This document shows, one piece after another, positions 1-8,014 of a stretch of DNA of 64,000 bases (position 1 is the stretch's first letter; each line of letters begins with the position of its first letter). Location of the stretch: the NCBI RefSeq assembly GCF_013761175.1, contig NZ_JACDUR010000006.1:866427-930426 (forward strand), read 5' to 3'. The notes under the pieces were generated by a model that was not told where the DNA came from, made no database searches, and saw nothing but the letters and a program-made list of their open reading frames with translations. This stretch comes from Nonomuraea soli. Lineage in GTDB: Bacteria > Actinomycetota > Actinomycetes > Streptosporangiales > Streptosporangiaceae. The translations under genes and the position numbers were made by a program.

Positions 1-262
1 CCCTGACCCGACGGACCGCCTCGGGCCCGATCGTGGACATCTCCACCACCGTCGTCCCCGGTTTCAGGGCGGGGAGCGCGTCGCCGAGCACCTCCAGCAC
101 CGCATCGCCGTCACGCAGCATCGTGATCACGACGTCGGCCCCGGCGACCGCGCCGGCCACCGGCCCGTCTCCGCGCCGCCACGTCGTCACGTCGTGCCCG
201 GTGTCCGTCAGCCGTCGTGCCATGGGCACGCCCATGCGGCCCTGTCCAAGGAAAGCAATCAT
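1..262 (-). CDS. NAD(P)-dependent beta-hydroxyacid dehydrogenase, partial (C-terminus beyond window)
   Basis: The frame opens at ATG 262 and runs leftward without a stop to the window edge, giving about 87 residues of the N-terminus. It begins MIAFLGQGRMGVPMARRL, the GxGxMG dinucleotide-binding loop typical of 3-hydroxyisobutyrate/6-phosphogluconate-type dehydrogenases, followed by a second strand ending in DVVITML and a VEMSTIGP segment that matches the conserved substrate-binding stretch of the family. It would oxidise a beta-hydroxy acid or reduce the matching semialdehyde in the cytosol; the substrate cannot be told. It is divergent from the LysR gene 48 bp away, so it is a likely target of that regulator. 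Confidence 0.8.
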   Translation of the reverse strand, partial: MIAFLGQGRMGVPMARRLTDTGHDVTTWRRGDGPVAGAVAGADVVITMLRDGDAVLEVLGDALPALKPGTTVVEMSTIGPEAVRRVR

Positions 263-310
263 GTGGCCATTCAAGGGATTCGTCAGGCATTCCACAAACG
301 ACTAGATTGC

Positions 311-1186
311 ATGGCAGCCATGCTTGAGATGAATGCCTTGCGATTGTTCGACGAGATCGCCCGCAGCGGATCGTTCACCGCGGCGGGCGAACTGCTGGGC
401 TACACCCAGTCCGCGGTATCGCGCCGCGTGGCCGCCCTGGAGCGGGAGGCGGGCGGCCCGCTGTTCGAACGGCTGGCCAGGGGAGTACGGCTGACGCCTG
501 CGGGCACCGCGCTCCACCGCCACGTCGTGGGCGTGCTGGAGCGGCTGGAGCGGGCGGGCGAGGAGCTGGCCGCGATCCACCGCGGCACGGGCGGCACCCT
601 GCGCATCGGCTCCTTCTCCACCGCCAACGTGCACCTCGTGCCGTCGGCGCTGCGCCGCCTGGCCCGTCCGGGGCTGGAGGTGCAGCTGGTCGAAGGGCTC
701 TCCCCGGTCCTGGTCGAGCGGCTGAACGCCGGCGCCCTGGACGTGGCGGTGATCAGCGACTACCCGGCCGGGCTGCCGACCTCGCCGGTCGGGCTGGTGC
801 CGTTGAAGGAGGACGAGCTGCTGGTCGCGCTGCCGAGCGAGCACCGGCTGGCCGCGAGCGACGAGATCGAGCTGGCCGACCTGGCGGGGGAGACCTGGAT
901 CGAGGCGGCACCGCGCGGCCAGCCGACCCTGCTGACGCAGGCGGCCACGGCGGCCGGGTTCACCCCGCGCGGAGGGCTGCGGGTGGCCGAATGGTCGGGC
1001 AAGTTCGGCTTCGTCACCGCCGGGCTGGGCGTCACGCTCGTGCCCGAACTGGCCGCGCGTGCGGTGCCCGAGGGCGTGGTGCTCAAGCGGCTGAGCGGGT
1101 CGCTGCCGTCCAGGCGCGTCTACGCCGCCCTGCCGCCCTCCCCGCTGCCCGCCGCGCTGGAGCTCGTCGAACTCCTGAAACAATAG
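311..1186 (+). CDS. LysR family transcriptional regulator
   Basis: About 291 residues, the usual LysR length. The N-terminal winged helix-turn-helix covers roughly residues 5-65 (NALRLFDEIARSGSFTAAGE, then TQSAVSRRVAALE), followed by a two-lobed effector-binding domain. The frame is open further upstream, but homology starts at the helix-turn-helix; ATG 311, 320 and 329 are all possible starts and none has a clear ribosome site. LysR proteins usually control the divergent neighbour, here the dehydrogenase fragment, in response to a small ligand. The frame upstream of 311 overlaps the dehydrogenase and is not credible coding sequence. Confidence 0.88.
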   Translation: MAAMLEMNALRLFDEIARSGSFTAAGELLGYTQSAVSRRVAALEREAGGPLFERLARGVRLTPAGTALHRHVVGVLERLERAGEELAAIHRGTGGTLRIGSFSTANVHLVPSALRRLARPGLEVQLVEGLSPVLVERLNAGALDVAVISDYPAGLPTSPVGLVPLKEDELLVALPSEHRLAASDEIELADLAGETWIEAAPRGQPTLLTQAATAAGFTPRGGLRVAEWSGKFGFVTAGLGVTLVPELAARAVPEGVVLKRLSGSLPSRRVYAALPPSPLPAALELVELLKQ

Positions 1187-1190
1187 GGAC

Positions 1191-2195
1191 GTGCACGACA
1201 GTCTCGCCCACGTGGGAGGCCTGCTGGCCACCGGCCTGCGGGACGTCACCACCGACCTGGCCGCCCTCGACGGGCCCGGCTGGTGGGCCGTCGTGGTCGA
1301 CTACGAAGCCAAGGTCACCTGCGCGCGGTTCGACGAGGTACGGCAGGCGCCGTTGCCCGCCGCCTCCGGCCCGTGGGCGGGCCCCTCGCCCTCCTCCTGG
1401 CGCAGCTCCCTCGACCGCGACGGCTACGAACGGGGCGTGCGGCGCATCCGCGACTACATCCGGCAGGGCGAGGTCTACCAGGCGAACCTGTGCCGCGTGC
1501 TCGACGCCCCCATGGTGCCGGGCGACGACCCGCTGGCGCTGGCCCACCGGCTGGCCGAGGGCAATCCCGCCCCGCACGCCGCCTTCATCCGGCTTCCCGG
1601 GCTGACCGTGGTGTCGGCCTCGCCCGAGCTCTACCTCTCCCGAGACGGGATGACGGTCACCTCGCGGCCGATCAAGGGCACGGGGGTGAGCGCCGCCGAC
1701 CTGCTCGACAAGGACTACGCCGAGAACGTGATGATCGTCGACCTGGTCCGCAACGACCTGGGCATCGTGGCCGAGGTCGGCTCGGTCGAGGTGCCCGAGC
1801 TGTGCGTGGTCGAGGAGCATCCCGGACTGGTGCACCTGGTCTCGACCGTACGGGCCCGGCTCGCGCCGGGGCGCGGCTGGCCGGAGCTGTTCGCTGCCAC
1901 ATTTCCTCCTGGTTCGGTCACGGGTGCACCGAAATCTTCCGCTTTGCACATCATCAATGAGCTCGAACCTTCGCCCCGCGGGCCGTACTGTGGGGCGGTG
2001 GGCTGGGTCGACGCCGACCGGCGCACGGCGGCCCTGGCCGTCGGCATCCGCACGTTCTGGATCACCGGCGACGAGATCCGGTTCGGTACCGGTGCCGGCA
2101 TCACCTGGGGCAGCGAGCCGCGGCGCGAATGGCACGAGACCGAACTGAAAGCCGCACGGCTCATCGAACTCGCATCCTCAGGAGGCTTGGCATGA
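1191..2195 (+). CDS. pabB: aminodeoxychorismate synthase component I (PabB-like chorismate-binding enzyme)
   Basis: 334 residues from a GTG four bases after the LysR stop. It is a compact chorismate-binding domain without the longer N-terminal part of TrpE. The motif RPIKGT (lysine in place of the alanine of anthranilate synthases) marks aminodeoxychorismate synthases; DLVRNDLG, PPGSVTGAPK and the C-terminal GTGAGITWGS complete the active site. It would convert chorismate and ammonia to 4-amino-4-deoxychorismate on the way to p-aminobenzoate and folate. Its stop overlaps the next gene's start (ATGA), so translation is probably coupled. No glutamine amidotransferase (PabA) is adjacent. Confidence 0.88.
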   Translation: MHDSLAHVGGLLATGLRDVTTDLAALDGPGWWAVVVDYEAKVTCARFDEVRQAPLPAASGPWAGPSPSSWRSSLDRDGYERGVRRIRDYIRQGEVYQANLCRVLDAPMVPGDDPLALAHRLAEGNPAPHAAFIRLPGLTVVSASPELYLSRDGMTVTSRPIKGTGVSAADLLDKDYAENVMIVDLVRNDLGIVAEVGSVEVPELCVVEEHPGLVHLVSTVRARLAPGRGWPELFAATFPPGSVTGAPKSSALHIINELEPSPRGPYCGAVGWVDADRRTAALAVGIRTFWITGDEIRFGTGAGITWGSEPRREWHETELKAARLIELASSGGLA

Positions 2196-3022
2196 ACGTT
2201 CCCGTCTGGGTCAACGGGGAACTCCTCGACCCGGCGCAGGCCCGCGTCTCGGTCTGGGACCACGGCCTGATGGTCGGCGACGGCGTCTTCGAGACGATCA
2301 AGATCGTCGACGGACGGTCGTTCGCGCTCACCCGCCACCTCGACCGGCTGGCCCTCAGCGCCCAGCGCATGGACCTGCCCGCGCCCGACACCGCCGCGAT
2401 CGCCGACGGCGTCGGCAAGCTCCTGGCCGCCGCCCCCGCCTGGAAGCTCGGCCGCATCCGCGTCACCTACACCAGCGGGCCGGGACCGCTCGGCTCCGAC
2501 CGCGGCACCCAGGGCGCCACCACCGTCGTCATCGTCGACGAGCAGCCCGCCTTCCCGGCCACCGCCAACGTCACCGTCGTGCCCTGGCCGCGCAACGAGC
2601 GCGGAGCGCTGTCCGGGGTGAAGTCCACCTCCTACGGCGACAACGCCAAGGCCCTGGCCTACGCCAAGGCGCGCGGCGGCGGTGAGGCGATCTTCGGCAA
2701 CCTCGTGGGAAACCTGTGCGAGGGGACGGGGTCGAACATCTTCATCGTCTCCGGCGGGCGGCTGCTCACCCCGACGCTCGAGTCCGGGTGCCTGGCGGGA
2801 GTGACGCGAGCGCTCGTGCTGGAATGGTTCGGGGCGGAGGAGAGCGACCTTCCGCTCAGCGCGCTGTACTCCGCGGAGGAGGCGTTCCTCACCTCCACGA
2901 CGCGCGACGTGCAGCCGATCGGGCGCGTCGACGACACCGACCTGCCGGCGGCGCCGGGGCCGGTGACGCTGAAGGCGATGGAGGTCTTCGCCGAGCGCGC
3001 CGCGGCCAACCCGAACCCGTGA
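2192..3022 (+). CDS. pabC: class IV aminotransferase / 4-amino-4-deoxychorismate lyase
   Basis: 276 residues from ATG 2192, preceded by AGGAGG at 2179-2184, so the longer upstream frame is rejected. It has fold-type IV PLP enzyme features: WVNGELLDPAQARVSVWDHG at the N-terminus, the GVFETIKI strand, the PLP lysine in KSTSYGDNAKALAYAKA, and the GTGSNIFI cofactor loop. Paired with PabB by a 4-bp overlap, it most likely cleaves aminodeoxychorismate to p-aminobenzoate and pyruvate. Branched-chain or D-amino acid transaminases share the fold, so the assignment leans on the operon partner. Confidence 0.85.
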   Translation: MNVPVWVNGELLDPAQARVSVWDHGLMVGDGVFETIKIVDGRSFALTRHLDRLALSAQRMDLPAPDTAAIADGVGKLLAAAPAWKLGRIRVTYTSGPGPLGSDRGTQGATTVVIVDEQPAFPATANVTVVPWPRNERGALSGVKSTSYGDNAKALAYAKARGGGEAIFGNLVGNLCEGTGSNIFIVSGGRLLTPTLESGCLAGVTRALVLEWFGAEESDLPLSALYSAEEAFLTSTTRDVQPIGRVDDTDLPAAPGPVTLKAMEVFAERAAANPNP

Positions 3023-3146
3023 CGTCCCGGCCGCGGTGGCGCGCGGGGTTTCCCGCGGCCGTGCGGATTCCCGGGGTCGGCTCGGGGTCGCCTGGGCTTC
3101 GTGTGGCCGCCCTCCGGGTGGCGCGCATGATCGCTAGCATGCTGCC

Positions 3147-4871
3147 GTGCCCTTAGACGCGCTGCGCCCCGGCGACCCCACGGTTCTCGGCCCCTACCGG
3201 CTCGAAGGCCGCCTCGGACGGGGCGGCCAGGGCGTGGTCTACCTGGGGCGCGACCCCGGCGGCGAACCCGTCGCGATCAAGGTGCTCACCGGCGAGCTCG
3301 ACCGCGCCTTCGCCCGCGAACTGGCCGCCGCCCGCCAGGTCGACGAGTTCTGCACCGCCCGCGTCATCTCCTCCGACCTCGACCACGACCCGCCCTACGT
3401 GGCCGCCGAGTACATCGACGGCCCCGCCCTGTCGGCGATGGGCGTCCTGCGCGGCGCGGCGCTCACCCGCCTGGCCATCGGCACCGCCACCGCCCTGGCC
3501 GCCATCCACCGGGCGGGCGTGGTGCACCGCGACTTCAAGCCGGGCAACGTGCTCATGGGACCCGACGGGCCACGCGTGATCGACTTCGGGATCGCGCGGC
3601 TGGTGGGGGCGACCGTCACCAAGGACGGCGCGGCAGGGACACCGCCCTACATGGCTCCCGAGCAGTTCACCGGCGAGAACATCGGGCCGCCGGCCGACCT
3701 GTTCGCCTGGGGGTCGACCATGGTGCACGCGGCCACGGGGCGGCCGCCGTTCGGCAACGACACCTTCGCGGCCACCGCGCACCGCATCCTGCACGGGGAG
3801 CCGGAGCTGGGGGAACTGGCGGAACCGCTGCGGTCGATCGTGGCCCGCTGCCTGAGCAAGGACCCGGCGTCGCGGCCCAGCGCCCGGCAGGTGCTGCTGG
3901 AGCTGCTGGGAGAGGGAGCCACCCTGCCAGCGCCGCCCACCCCGCCAGGGCTGCCCGCCCCGTCAGGGCCGACTGCCTCGTCGGGCCTGCTCTCCCGGCG
4001 CCGCATGCTGGCCGGTGCGGTGGCGGCCGGTGCCGGTGTGGCGGTCACAGGCGGGCTGCTGTGGCGGTTCTGGCCCACCGACACCGCATCAGCCTCCTCC
4101 GGCGCGCAGCCGAGCACCGGCCGAGGCACCTCCACGCCACCCGCGGGCACGAACCCCGGCCCCTCGCCCTCCGCCAGCGGCGGGAAACCACCCTCCAGCA
4201 CGCCCCCGGCGACTCCCACTCCGACGCCGGCATCCGACGGCGCCGTGCAACCCCCGCCTGCCGAACCCATGGCCCTGGCCCTGGCGATCGAGGAAGCCCT
4301 CGCCGCGACCTCTCTCGCGAACCTCACCTTCGACGGCTTCCTCTCCCAGAGCTCCTTCAAGCTCGACGCCACCGGGAAGGTGAGCCTGCCGCCCGGCGCG
4401 CTCAGCGACAACGCCCGCAGCGACTTCGAGGTCAGCGTCAAACCCGAGGACCCCTCCGACGCACCGTTCTCCTTCGCCGTCCGCGAAGGAGAGCTCTTCA
4501 TGGGAGGCAAGCGCGTCTACGACCCGCCGGGCCACGACTACATCCAGGCGGTCCGCACCACCGCGGGCCTGGAGGTGCTCCTCGACTTCGTGCAACTGGC
4601 GCCCCGCGTACGCAGGTCGGGCACGCGCTACAACGCCGTCATCCCCTTCTCCCGGTCACCCGAGCAGTTCAAGGCCTGGATCATGACCTGGACCGAGCAG
4701 GGCGACGACAACGCCTTCGCCCGCGACACCGTCGCCTGGGACCTGCGCCTCGACCGATCCAACCGCCCGACCCGTTTCGTCGTGTCGTGGCGGTCGCTGA
4801 TCATCGGCCAGACCGTCTCGCACACCTTCACCAGCGTCTACTCCCGCTGGCGCGAAGGGGCGATTCAGTAG
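3147..4871 (+). CDS. membrane-anchored Ser/Thr protein kinase with unknown extracellular domain
   Basis: 574 residues from GTG 3147. The cytosolic kinase domain spans about residues 15-265: glycine loop G24-x-G-x-x-G29, lysine K45 in VAIKVL, HRDFKPGN with catalytic D129, DFG at D146, and GTPPYMAPEQ. A Pro-rich linker leads to one membrane helix (about 288-307), a Ser/Thr/Pro stalk, then about 200 external residues that are not PASTA repeats and that I do not recognise. It probably senses an extracellular cue and phosphorylates intracellular proteins. A TAGCAT box lies 8 bases before the start, suggesting a leaderless message. Its stop overlaps the convergent lipoprotein gene by 7 bp. Confidence 0.9.
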   Translation: MPLDALRPGDPTVLGPYRLEGRLGRGGQGVVYLGRDPGGEPVAIKVLTGELDRAFARELAAARQVDEFCTARVISSDLDHDPPYVAAEYIDGPALSAMGVLRGAALTRLAIGTATALAAIHRAGVVHRDFKPGNVLMGPDGPRVIDFGIARLVGATVTKDGAAGTPPYMAPEQFTGENIGPPADLFAWGSTMVHAATGRPPFGNDTFAATAHRILHGEPELGELAEPLRSIVARCLSKDPASRPSARQVLLELLGEGATLPAPPTPPGLPAPSGPTASSGLLSRRRMLAGAVAAGAGVAVTGGLLWRFWPTDTASASSGAQPSTGRGTSTPPAGTNPGPSPSASGGKPPSSTPPATPTPTPASDGAVQPPPAEPMALALAIEEALAATSLANLTFDGFLSQSSFKLDATGKVSLPPGALSDNARSDFEVSVKPEDPSDAPFSFAVREGELFMGGKRVYDPPGHDYIQAVRTTAGLEVLLDFVQLAPRVRRSGTRYNAVIPFSRSPEQFKAWIMTWTEQGDDNAFARDTVAWDLRLDRSNRPTRFVVSWRSLIIGQTVSHTFTSVYSRWREGAIQ

Positions 4872-6265
4872 ATCTTCTGCGTCTGCACGTTGAAGTCGTC
4901 CATCTTGACCTGCTTGGCCGGATCGGTGAGCGGGTCGGAGATCTCGATCACGTCCAGGCCGCGGATGATGTCGCTGGAGTAGATGTAGCCGTTGTAGTAG
5001 TAGGCCGACCACGAACCGGCGATGACCGAGCCCGAGCCGTCGGGGCCGCGCTCGAAGAAGCCGATCTCCTTGGGGTTGTCGGAGTCGGTGAAGTCCCACA
5101 CCGACACGCCGCCCTGGTACCAGCCCTGGACCATGATGTCCTTGCCCGCCACCGGGATGAGCGAGCCGTTGTGGGCGACGCAGTTCTCCGTGTCCTTCTG
5201 CTCGCGCGGCATCTTGAAGTAGCCCCGCCGTACGAGCTTGCCGTCCTTCAGGTCGTAGATGGCGTTGGCGCCCTTGGTCTCGGGCGTCTTGGAGTCGCAG
5301 GTGGCCATGCCGCCGCCGCCCAGCTCGTCGCCGAAGATGACCTTGGTGGCGTCGTTGTTGAAGGTCGCCGAGTGCCAGATGTCGAAGTTCTCGGTATCCC
5401 TGACCTGCTGGAGCACGACAGGCTTGACCGGGTCGGTGATGTCGAGCAGCACCCCGTCGCCGAAGCAGGCCGCGGCGGCCAGGTTCTTCTCGGGGAAGGC
5501 GGTCACGTCGTGGCAGCCGTGCAGGAAGGAGCCCTGCTGGCCGTCGGGGAAGATGTCGGGGCTGGAGACCACCTTGGCGCTCTTCGGGTCCTTCAGCGGG
5601 ATCTCCACGACCTGGATCAGCTCGTGCGGCGACGGGCAGGTCTCGGAGTCGGGCGAGGGGCCGGGGGAGGAGACGTAGACGTAGAGCGTCTGGCCGTCCT
5701 TGCCGGGGATCATGGTGTGGGTGTGCGAGCCGCAGTTCGTGGCGACCGAGGAGACGTACTTCGGGCTCTTCTTGTCGCTGATGTCGAACAGGCGCAGCCC
5801 TTCCCACTTCGTCCCGTGCTTGGATGTGCACGTCTCGTCGGAGCGGGTCTCGTCGACCGACAGGATCAGCAGGTCGCCGTGGACCGACACGTCGTTCTGC
5901 TGGCCTGGGCAGGAGACCGAGCTGACCAGTTTCGGCTGGGTCGGGTCGGCGATGTCGACGACGCTGAAACCGTTGAAGTTGCCGACGTAGGCGTAGGTGC
6001 CCTGGAAGGCCAGGTCGGAGTTCCACGCCATGGGGCCGTTCAGAGGGGCCTGGCGCGGCAGGTTGGCCACCAGCTTCACGTTGTCGCTCGTCATCACGTC
6101 ATCGTCGGCGGAGGCGCTGCCCGACGGCGCGGTGGCGGGCTGCGACGTGCCAGGGACGACCGGCGGGGCCGTCCCGACCCGCTGGGCCTCGCGCTCCGGG
6201 GTCGCGCAGGCCGAGGCCAGCAACAACGCCGCGCAGACGGCCGCGGCCAACTTGGTGGAGATCAC
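4865..6265 (-). CDS. LVIVD-repeat beta-propeller lipoprotein
   Basis: 466 residues from GTG 6265, chosen because GGAAG sits just upstream and the sequence begins directly with a lipoprotein signal (STKLAAAVCAALLLASAC, lipobox LASAC). The mature protein is a chain of LVIVD-type repeats such as GFSVVDIADPTQPKLVSSV, LRLFDISDKKSPKYVSSV, VLLDITDPVKPVVL and VSVWDFTDSDNP, predicted to form an extracytoplasmic beta-propeller. Several cysteines are present. LVIVD proteins have no settled function; a scaffold or ligand-binding role is likely. A longer start at ATG 6292 is possible. It is convergent with the kinase and divergent from the DUF305 gene. Confidence 0.85.
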   Translation of the reverse strand: MISTKLAAAVCAALLLASACATPEREAQRVGTAPPVVPGTSQPATAPSGSASADDDVMTSDNVKLVANLPRQAPLNGPMAWNSDLAFQGTYAYVGNFNGFSVVDIADPTQPKLVSSVSCPGQQNDVSVHGDLLILSVDETRSDETCTSKHGTKWEGLRLFDISDKKSPKYVSSVATNCGSHTHTMIPGKDGQTLYVYVSSPGPSPDSETCPSPHELIQVVEIPLKDPKSAKVVSSPDIFPDGQQGSFLHGCHDVTAFPEKNLAAAACFGDGVLLDITDPVKPVVLQQVRDTENFDIWHSATFNNDATKVIFGDELGGGGMATCDSKTPETKGANAIYDLKDGKLVRRGYFKMPREQKDTENCVAHNGSLIPVAGKDIMVQGWYQGGVSVWDFTDSDNPKEIGFFERGPDGSGSVIAGSWSAYYYNGYIYSSDIIRGLDVIEISDPLTDPAKQVKMDDFNVQTQKIY

Positions 6266-6296
6266 CTGGTCTTCCTTCCCGGACGAGTGCATCACT

Positions 6297-6941
6297 ATGG
6301 AAGCTATGGCAGGAAGGTTCCGAGCGCGTCGTGCGATTGTCACAGTTGTGGTGACAGTTGCCCTCATGGGTGCGCTGTCCGGCTGCTCCGAGGAGGAGCC
6401 CACCGGCGTCGTGGGCACGGGTGCGCCGGTGATCGTGCCCGGCAGTCCCGGCGGCGCCGGCCGTACGGCAACGCCCGGTGAGACCCTCGGCGCCACCACG
6501 GAACCGGTCGCCGCCGACGTGCTCTTCGCCGAGTCGATGATCCCGCACCACCGGCAGGCGCTGGAGATGGCCGGGCTGGCGCCGGGCCGCGTGGCCGACC
6601 CGAAGGTGCGCGCCGTCGCCGAACGCATCGCGCTCACCCAGGAGCCCGAGATCCGGCAGATGACCACCTGGCTGTCCGGCCTGGGCCGTACGGCGGGCCA
6701 CGATCACACGACGGGCATGGACGGCATGGCGACCCCGGAGCAGCTGAACGCCCTGCGCGCCTCGAACGGAGCTCGGTTCGACCGGCTCTTCCTCGCCCTC
6801 ATGATCAGGCACCACGAGGGCGCGCTGAAGATGGCGGAGCGGGAGCTGGCGGCAGGGCGTGATCAGCAGATGCGGATGATGGCGCGCGAGGTCTACTCCG
6901 GGCAGAGCATCGAGATCGCCCGGATGAAGGACCTGCTCTGA
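6297..6941 (+). CDS. DUF305 family lipoprotein
   Basis: 214 residues from ATG 6297 (GGACGAG nine bases upstream; ATG 6306 is the alternative). An arginine-rich start leads into a hydrophobic signal ending LSGC, a lipobox, so the protein is exported and lipid-anchored. The mature part has the two hallmark DUF305 helices, MIPHHRQALEMA and MIRHHEGALKMA, with paired histidines in a ferritin-like helical bundle; such proteins are often linked to metal, especially copper, handling. Only 31 bp separate its start from that of the divergent LVIVD lipoprotein, so the two are probably co-regulated. The long upstream frame is the antisense of that neighbour. Confidence 0.85.
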   Translation: MEAMAGRFRARRAIVTVVVTVALMGALSGCSEEEPTGVVGTGAPVIVPGSPGGAGRTATPGETLGATTEPVAADVLFAESMIPHHRQALEMAGLAPGRVADPKVRAVAERIALTQEPEIRQMTTWLSGLGRTAGHDHTTGMDGMATPEQLNALRASNGARFDRLFLALMIRHHEGALKMAERELAAGRDQQMRMMAREVYSGQSIEIARMKDLL

Positions 6942-6947
6942 GCCGTC

Positions 6948-7044
6948 GGGACTGCGACGACCATCGTGAGGGCTGCGACGACCATCGTGGGGACTGCGAC
7001 GACCGTCGTGGGGACCTCGACGGTCGTCGTGGGGACTACGACGG
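6948..7044. repeat. 21-bp tandem repeat, about 4.5 copies, at the end of ssgB
   Basis: Units of the form GGACTGCGACGACCATCGTGG repeat with a 21-base period between the DUF305 stop and the ssgB stop, with growing divergence rightward; the last partial unit runs into the ssgB C-terminal codons. Read on the minus strand in another frame it would give a Val-Pro-Thr heptad, but ssgB is not in that frame. Confidence 0.8.
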
Positions 7045-7452
7045 CCAGAGCATGTTCGTGAGCTCGGCGTCCAGGTCCATGAAGTCGGTCTCCCGGCCCG
7101 CCGGCACCAGCTCGTAGGTGCGGTGCAGGAACTCCGTCAGCGGCGCCAGCGGCACCTCGAAGAGCGCCTGCCCGAAGGGCGAGGTGAGAGAGATGTGCAG
7201 GGTCCGCTCGCCGTCGGCGCGTGCCGGCCACACCTGCACGTCCCCGTCGCCGACCCGGCGCACGATGCCCACGGTCAGCAACTCGCGGGCGAAGATCCAC
7301 TCGACCGGCTCGTCGTTCCCCACGTGAAAGGCCATGCGGATGGCATACGGGTCGTCGGCCGTGTAACTCAGTCCGGCGAGCAGGGGGACGGTTGTACGGT
7401 CGGGGACCACAAGCCGAAGGCCAAGCTCGGCGGAGACGGTGGTGCTGTTCAT
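7036..7452 (-). CDS. ssgB: SsgB sporulation/cell-division regulator
   Basis: 138 residues, the normal length of SsgA-like proteins. The sequence is a strong SsgB match in character: LGLRLVVPDRTTVPLLAGL, DPYAIRMAFHVG, VEWIFARELL, PARADGERTLHISLTSPFG and a C-terminal MDLDAELTNMLWPS. In Streptomyces SsgB marks future septum sites and recruits FtsZ in sporogenic hyphae. Its presence is the best clue that the host is a sporulating filamentous actinomycete. It is transcribed alone, away from a 425-bp non-coding region that must hold its promoter. Confidence 0.93.
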   Translation of the reverse strand: MNSTTVSAELGLRLVVPDRTTVPLLAGLSYTADDPYAIRMAFHVGNDEPVEWIFARELLTVGIVRRVGDGDVQVWPARADGERTLHISLTSPFGQALFEVPLAPLTEFLHRTYELVPAGRETDFMDLDAELTNMLWPS

Positions 7453-7877
7453 CGTCAGCCAAACCTTTTCGTCGTACGGTCCCCTCTCGGGGCTATCACT
7501 GCTCTGACGGACTTCGTCCCGAGCTATGACGCGGAACGAAGAAACCTGTAGGAAAGATTCCGCTTCCAGGGCCTTCTGTAACGCACATCACAGCAGGACA
7601 TTTGGGCATCTACCTGGCGAAACGGCCCCAACCGGGTCGTGTTTGCAAGGGTTTTGCGTCTTGTAGAGCTGCCCCGGGTGAGCGCTTACCGCGCCTATCG
7701 GACTAAAGATCACGTTCCGCGCCTACCGGGACACGACGATGCTATGCGACGAGTCGCCATGCTGGTGGCCAAGCGCAACATTGCGCCCGAATCCTCCACC
7801 TCCCGCGTCGCTTCGACGGATGGTCTCGGAGTGCGGTATGGTTTTACCCGTCGGCGCCGCAAGGAGCCGCGAATCCC
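7453..7877. other. non-coding region upstream of ssgB and tRNA-Val
   Basis: 425 bases with no credible gene; short frames here lack any recognisable protein. It is less GC-rich than its surroundings and must contain the ssgB promoter (leftward) and the tRNA-Val promoter (rightward). A CRP-like palindrome lies at 7577-7592. No other element could be assigned with confidence. Confidence 0.6.
7577..7592. promoter_or_regulatory. CRP/FNR-like palindrome upstream of ssgB
   Basis: The 16-base site TGTAACGCACATCACA fits the CRP consensus TGTGA-N6-TCACA at nine of ten positions. It lies 125 bp before the ssgB start. Actinobacterial CRP proteins bind very similar sequences, but one site can arise by chance. 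Confidence 0.35.
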
Positions 7878-7949
7878 GGGCGATTAGCTCAGCGGGAGAG
7901 CGCTTCGTTCACACCGAAGAGGTCACTGGTTCGATCCCAGTATCGCCCA
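7878..7949 (+). tRNA. tRNA-Val (anticodon CAC)
   Basis: 72 bases fold as a full cloverleaf: acceptor GGGCGAT with ATCGCCC, D stem GCTC/GAGC, anticodon stem CTTCG/CGAAG around loop TTCACAC (anticodon CAC, reading GTG), and T stem ACTGG/CCAGT around TTCGATC. The 3' CCA is not encoded. The 3' half from 7909 is duplicated exactly at 10197, marking it as an integration target; the present 3' end was probably supplied by the element. Confidence 0.95.
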
Positions 7950-7953
7950 CACA
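7909..7953 (+). other. attL: 45-bp integration core within tRNA-Val
   Basis: Exactly 45 bases, from the anticodon loop through the 3' end of tRNA-Val and four bases beyond, are identical to 10197-10241. Tyrosine integrases of actinomycete integrative elements recombine at such tRNA 3' segments. The similarity continues weakly into both terminators. Confidence 0.85.
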
Positions 7954-7956
7954 AGC

Positions 7957-7984
7957 AAGGCCCGTCAGCGATGACGGGCCTTTT
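7957..7984 (+). terminator. hairpin terminator after tRNA-Val
   Basis: AAGGCCCGTCA pairs perfectly with TGACGGGCCTT around the loop GCGA, followed by further T residues. It ends the tRNA transcript. A related hairpin follows the duplicated tRNA end at 10245. Confidence 0.8.
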
Positions 7985-8014
7985 GCTGTTTGGGACACGT
8001 GTCGGTGCTTGTGA

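Noticed and set aside
4061..6481. 806-codon plus-strand frame
   Set aside because: It is antisense to the LVIVD lipoprotein and overlaps the kinase; composition is typical of a GC-rich shadow frame.
6893..7462. Minus-strand frame with Val-Pro-Thr heptad repeats
   Set aside because: The repeats come from the 21-bp tandem DNA repeat and the frame overlaps ssgB in another phase; ssgB is clearly the real gene.
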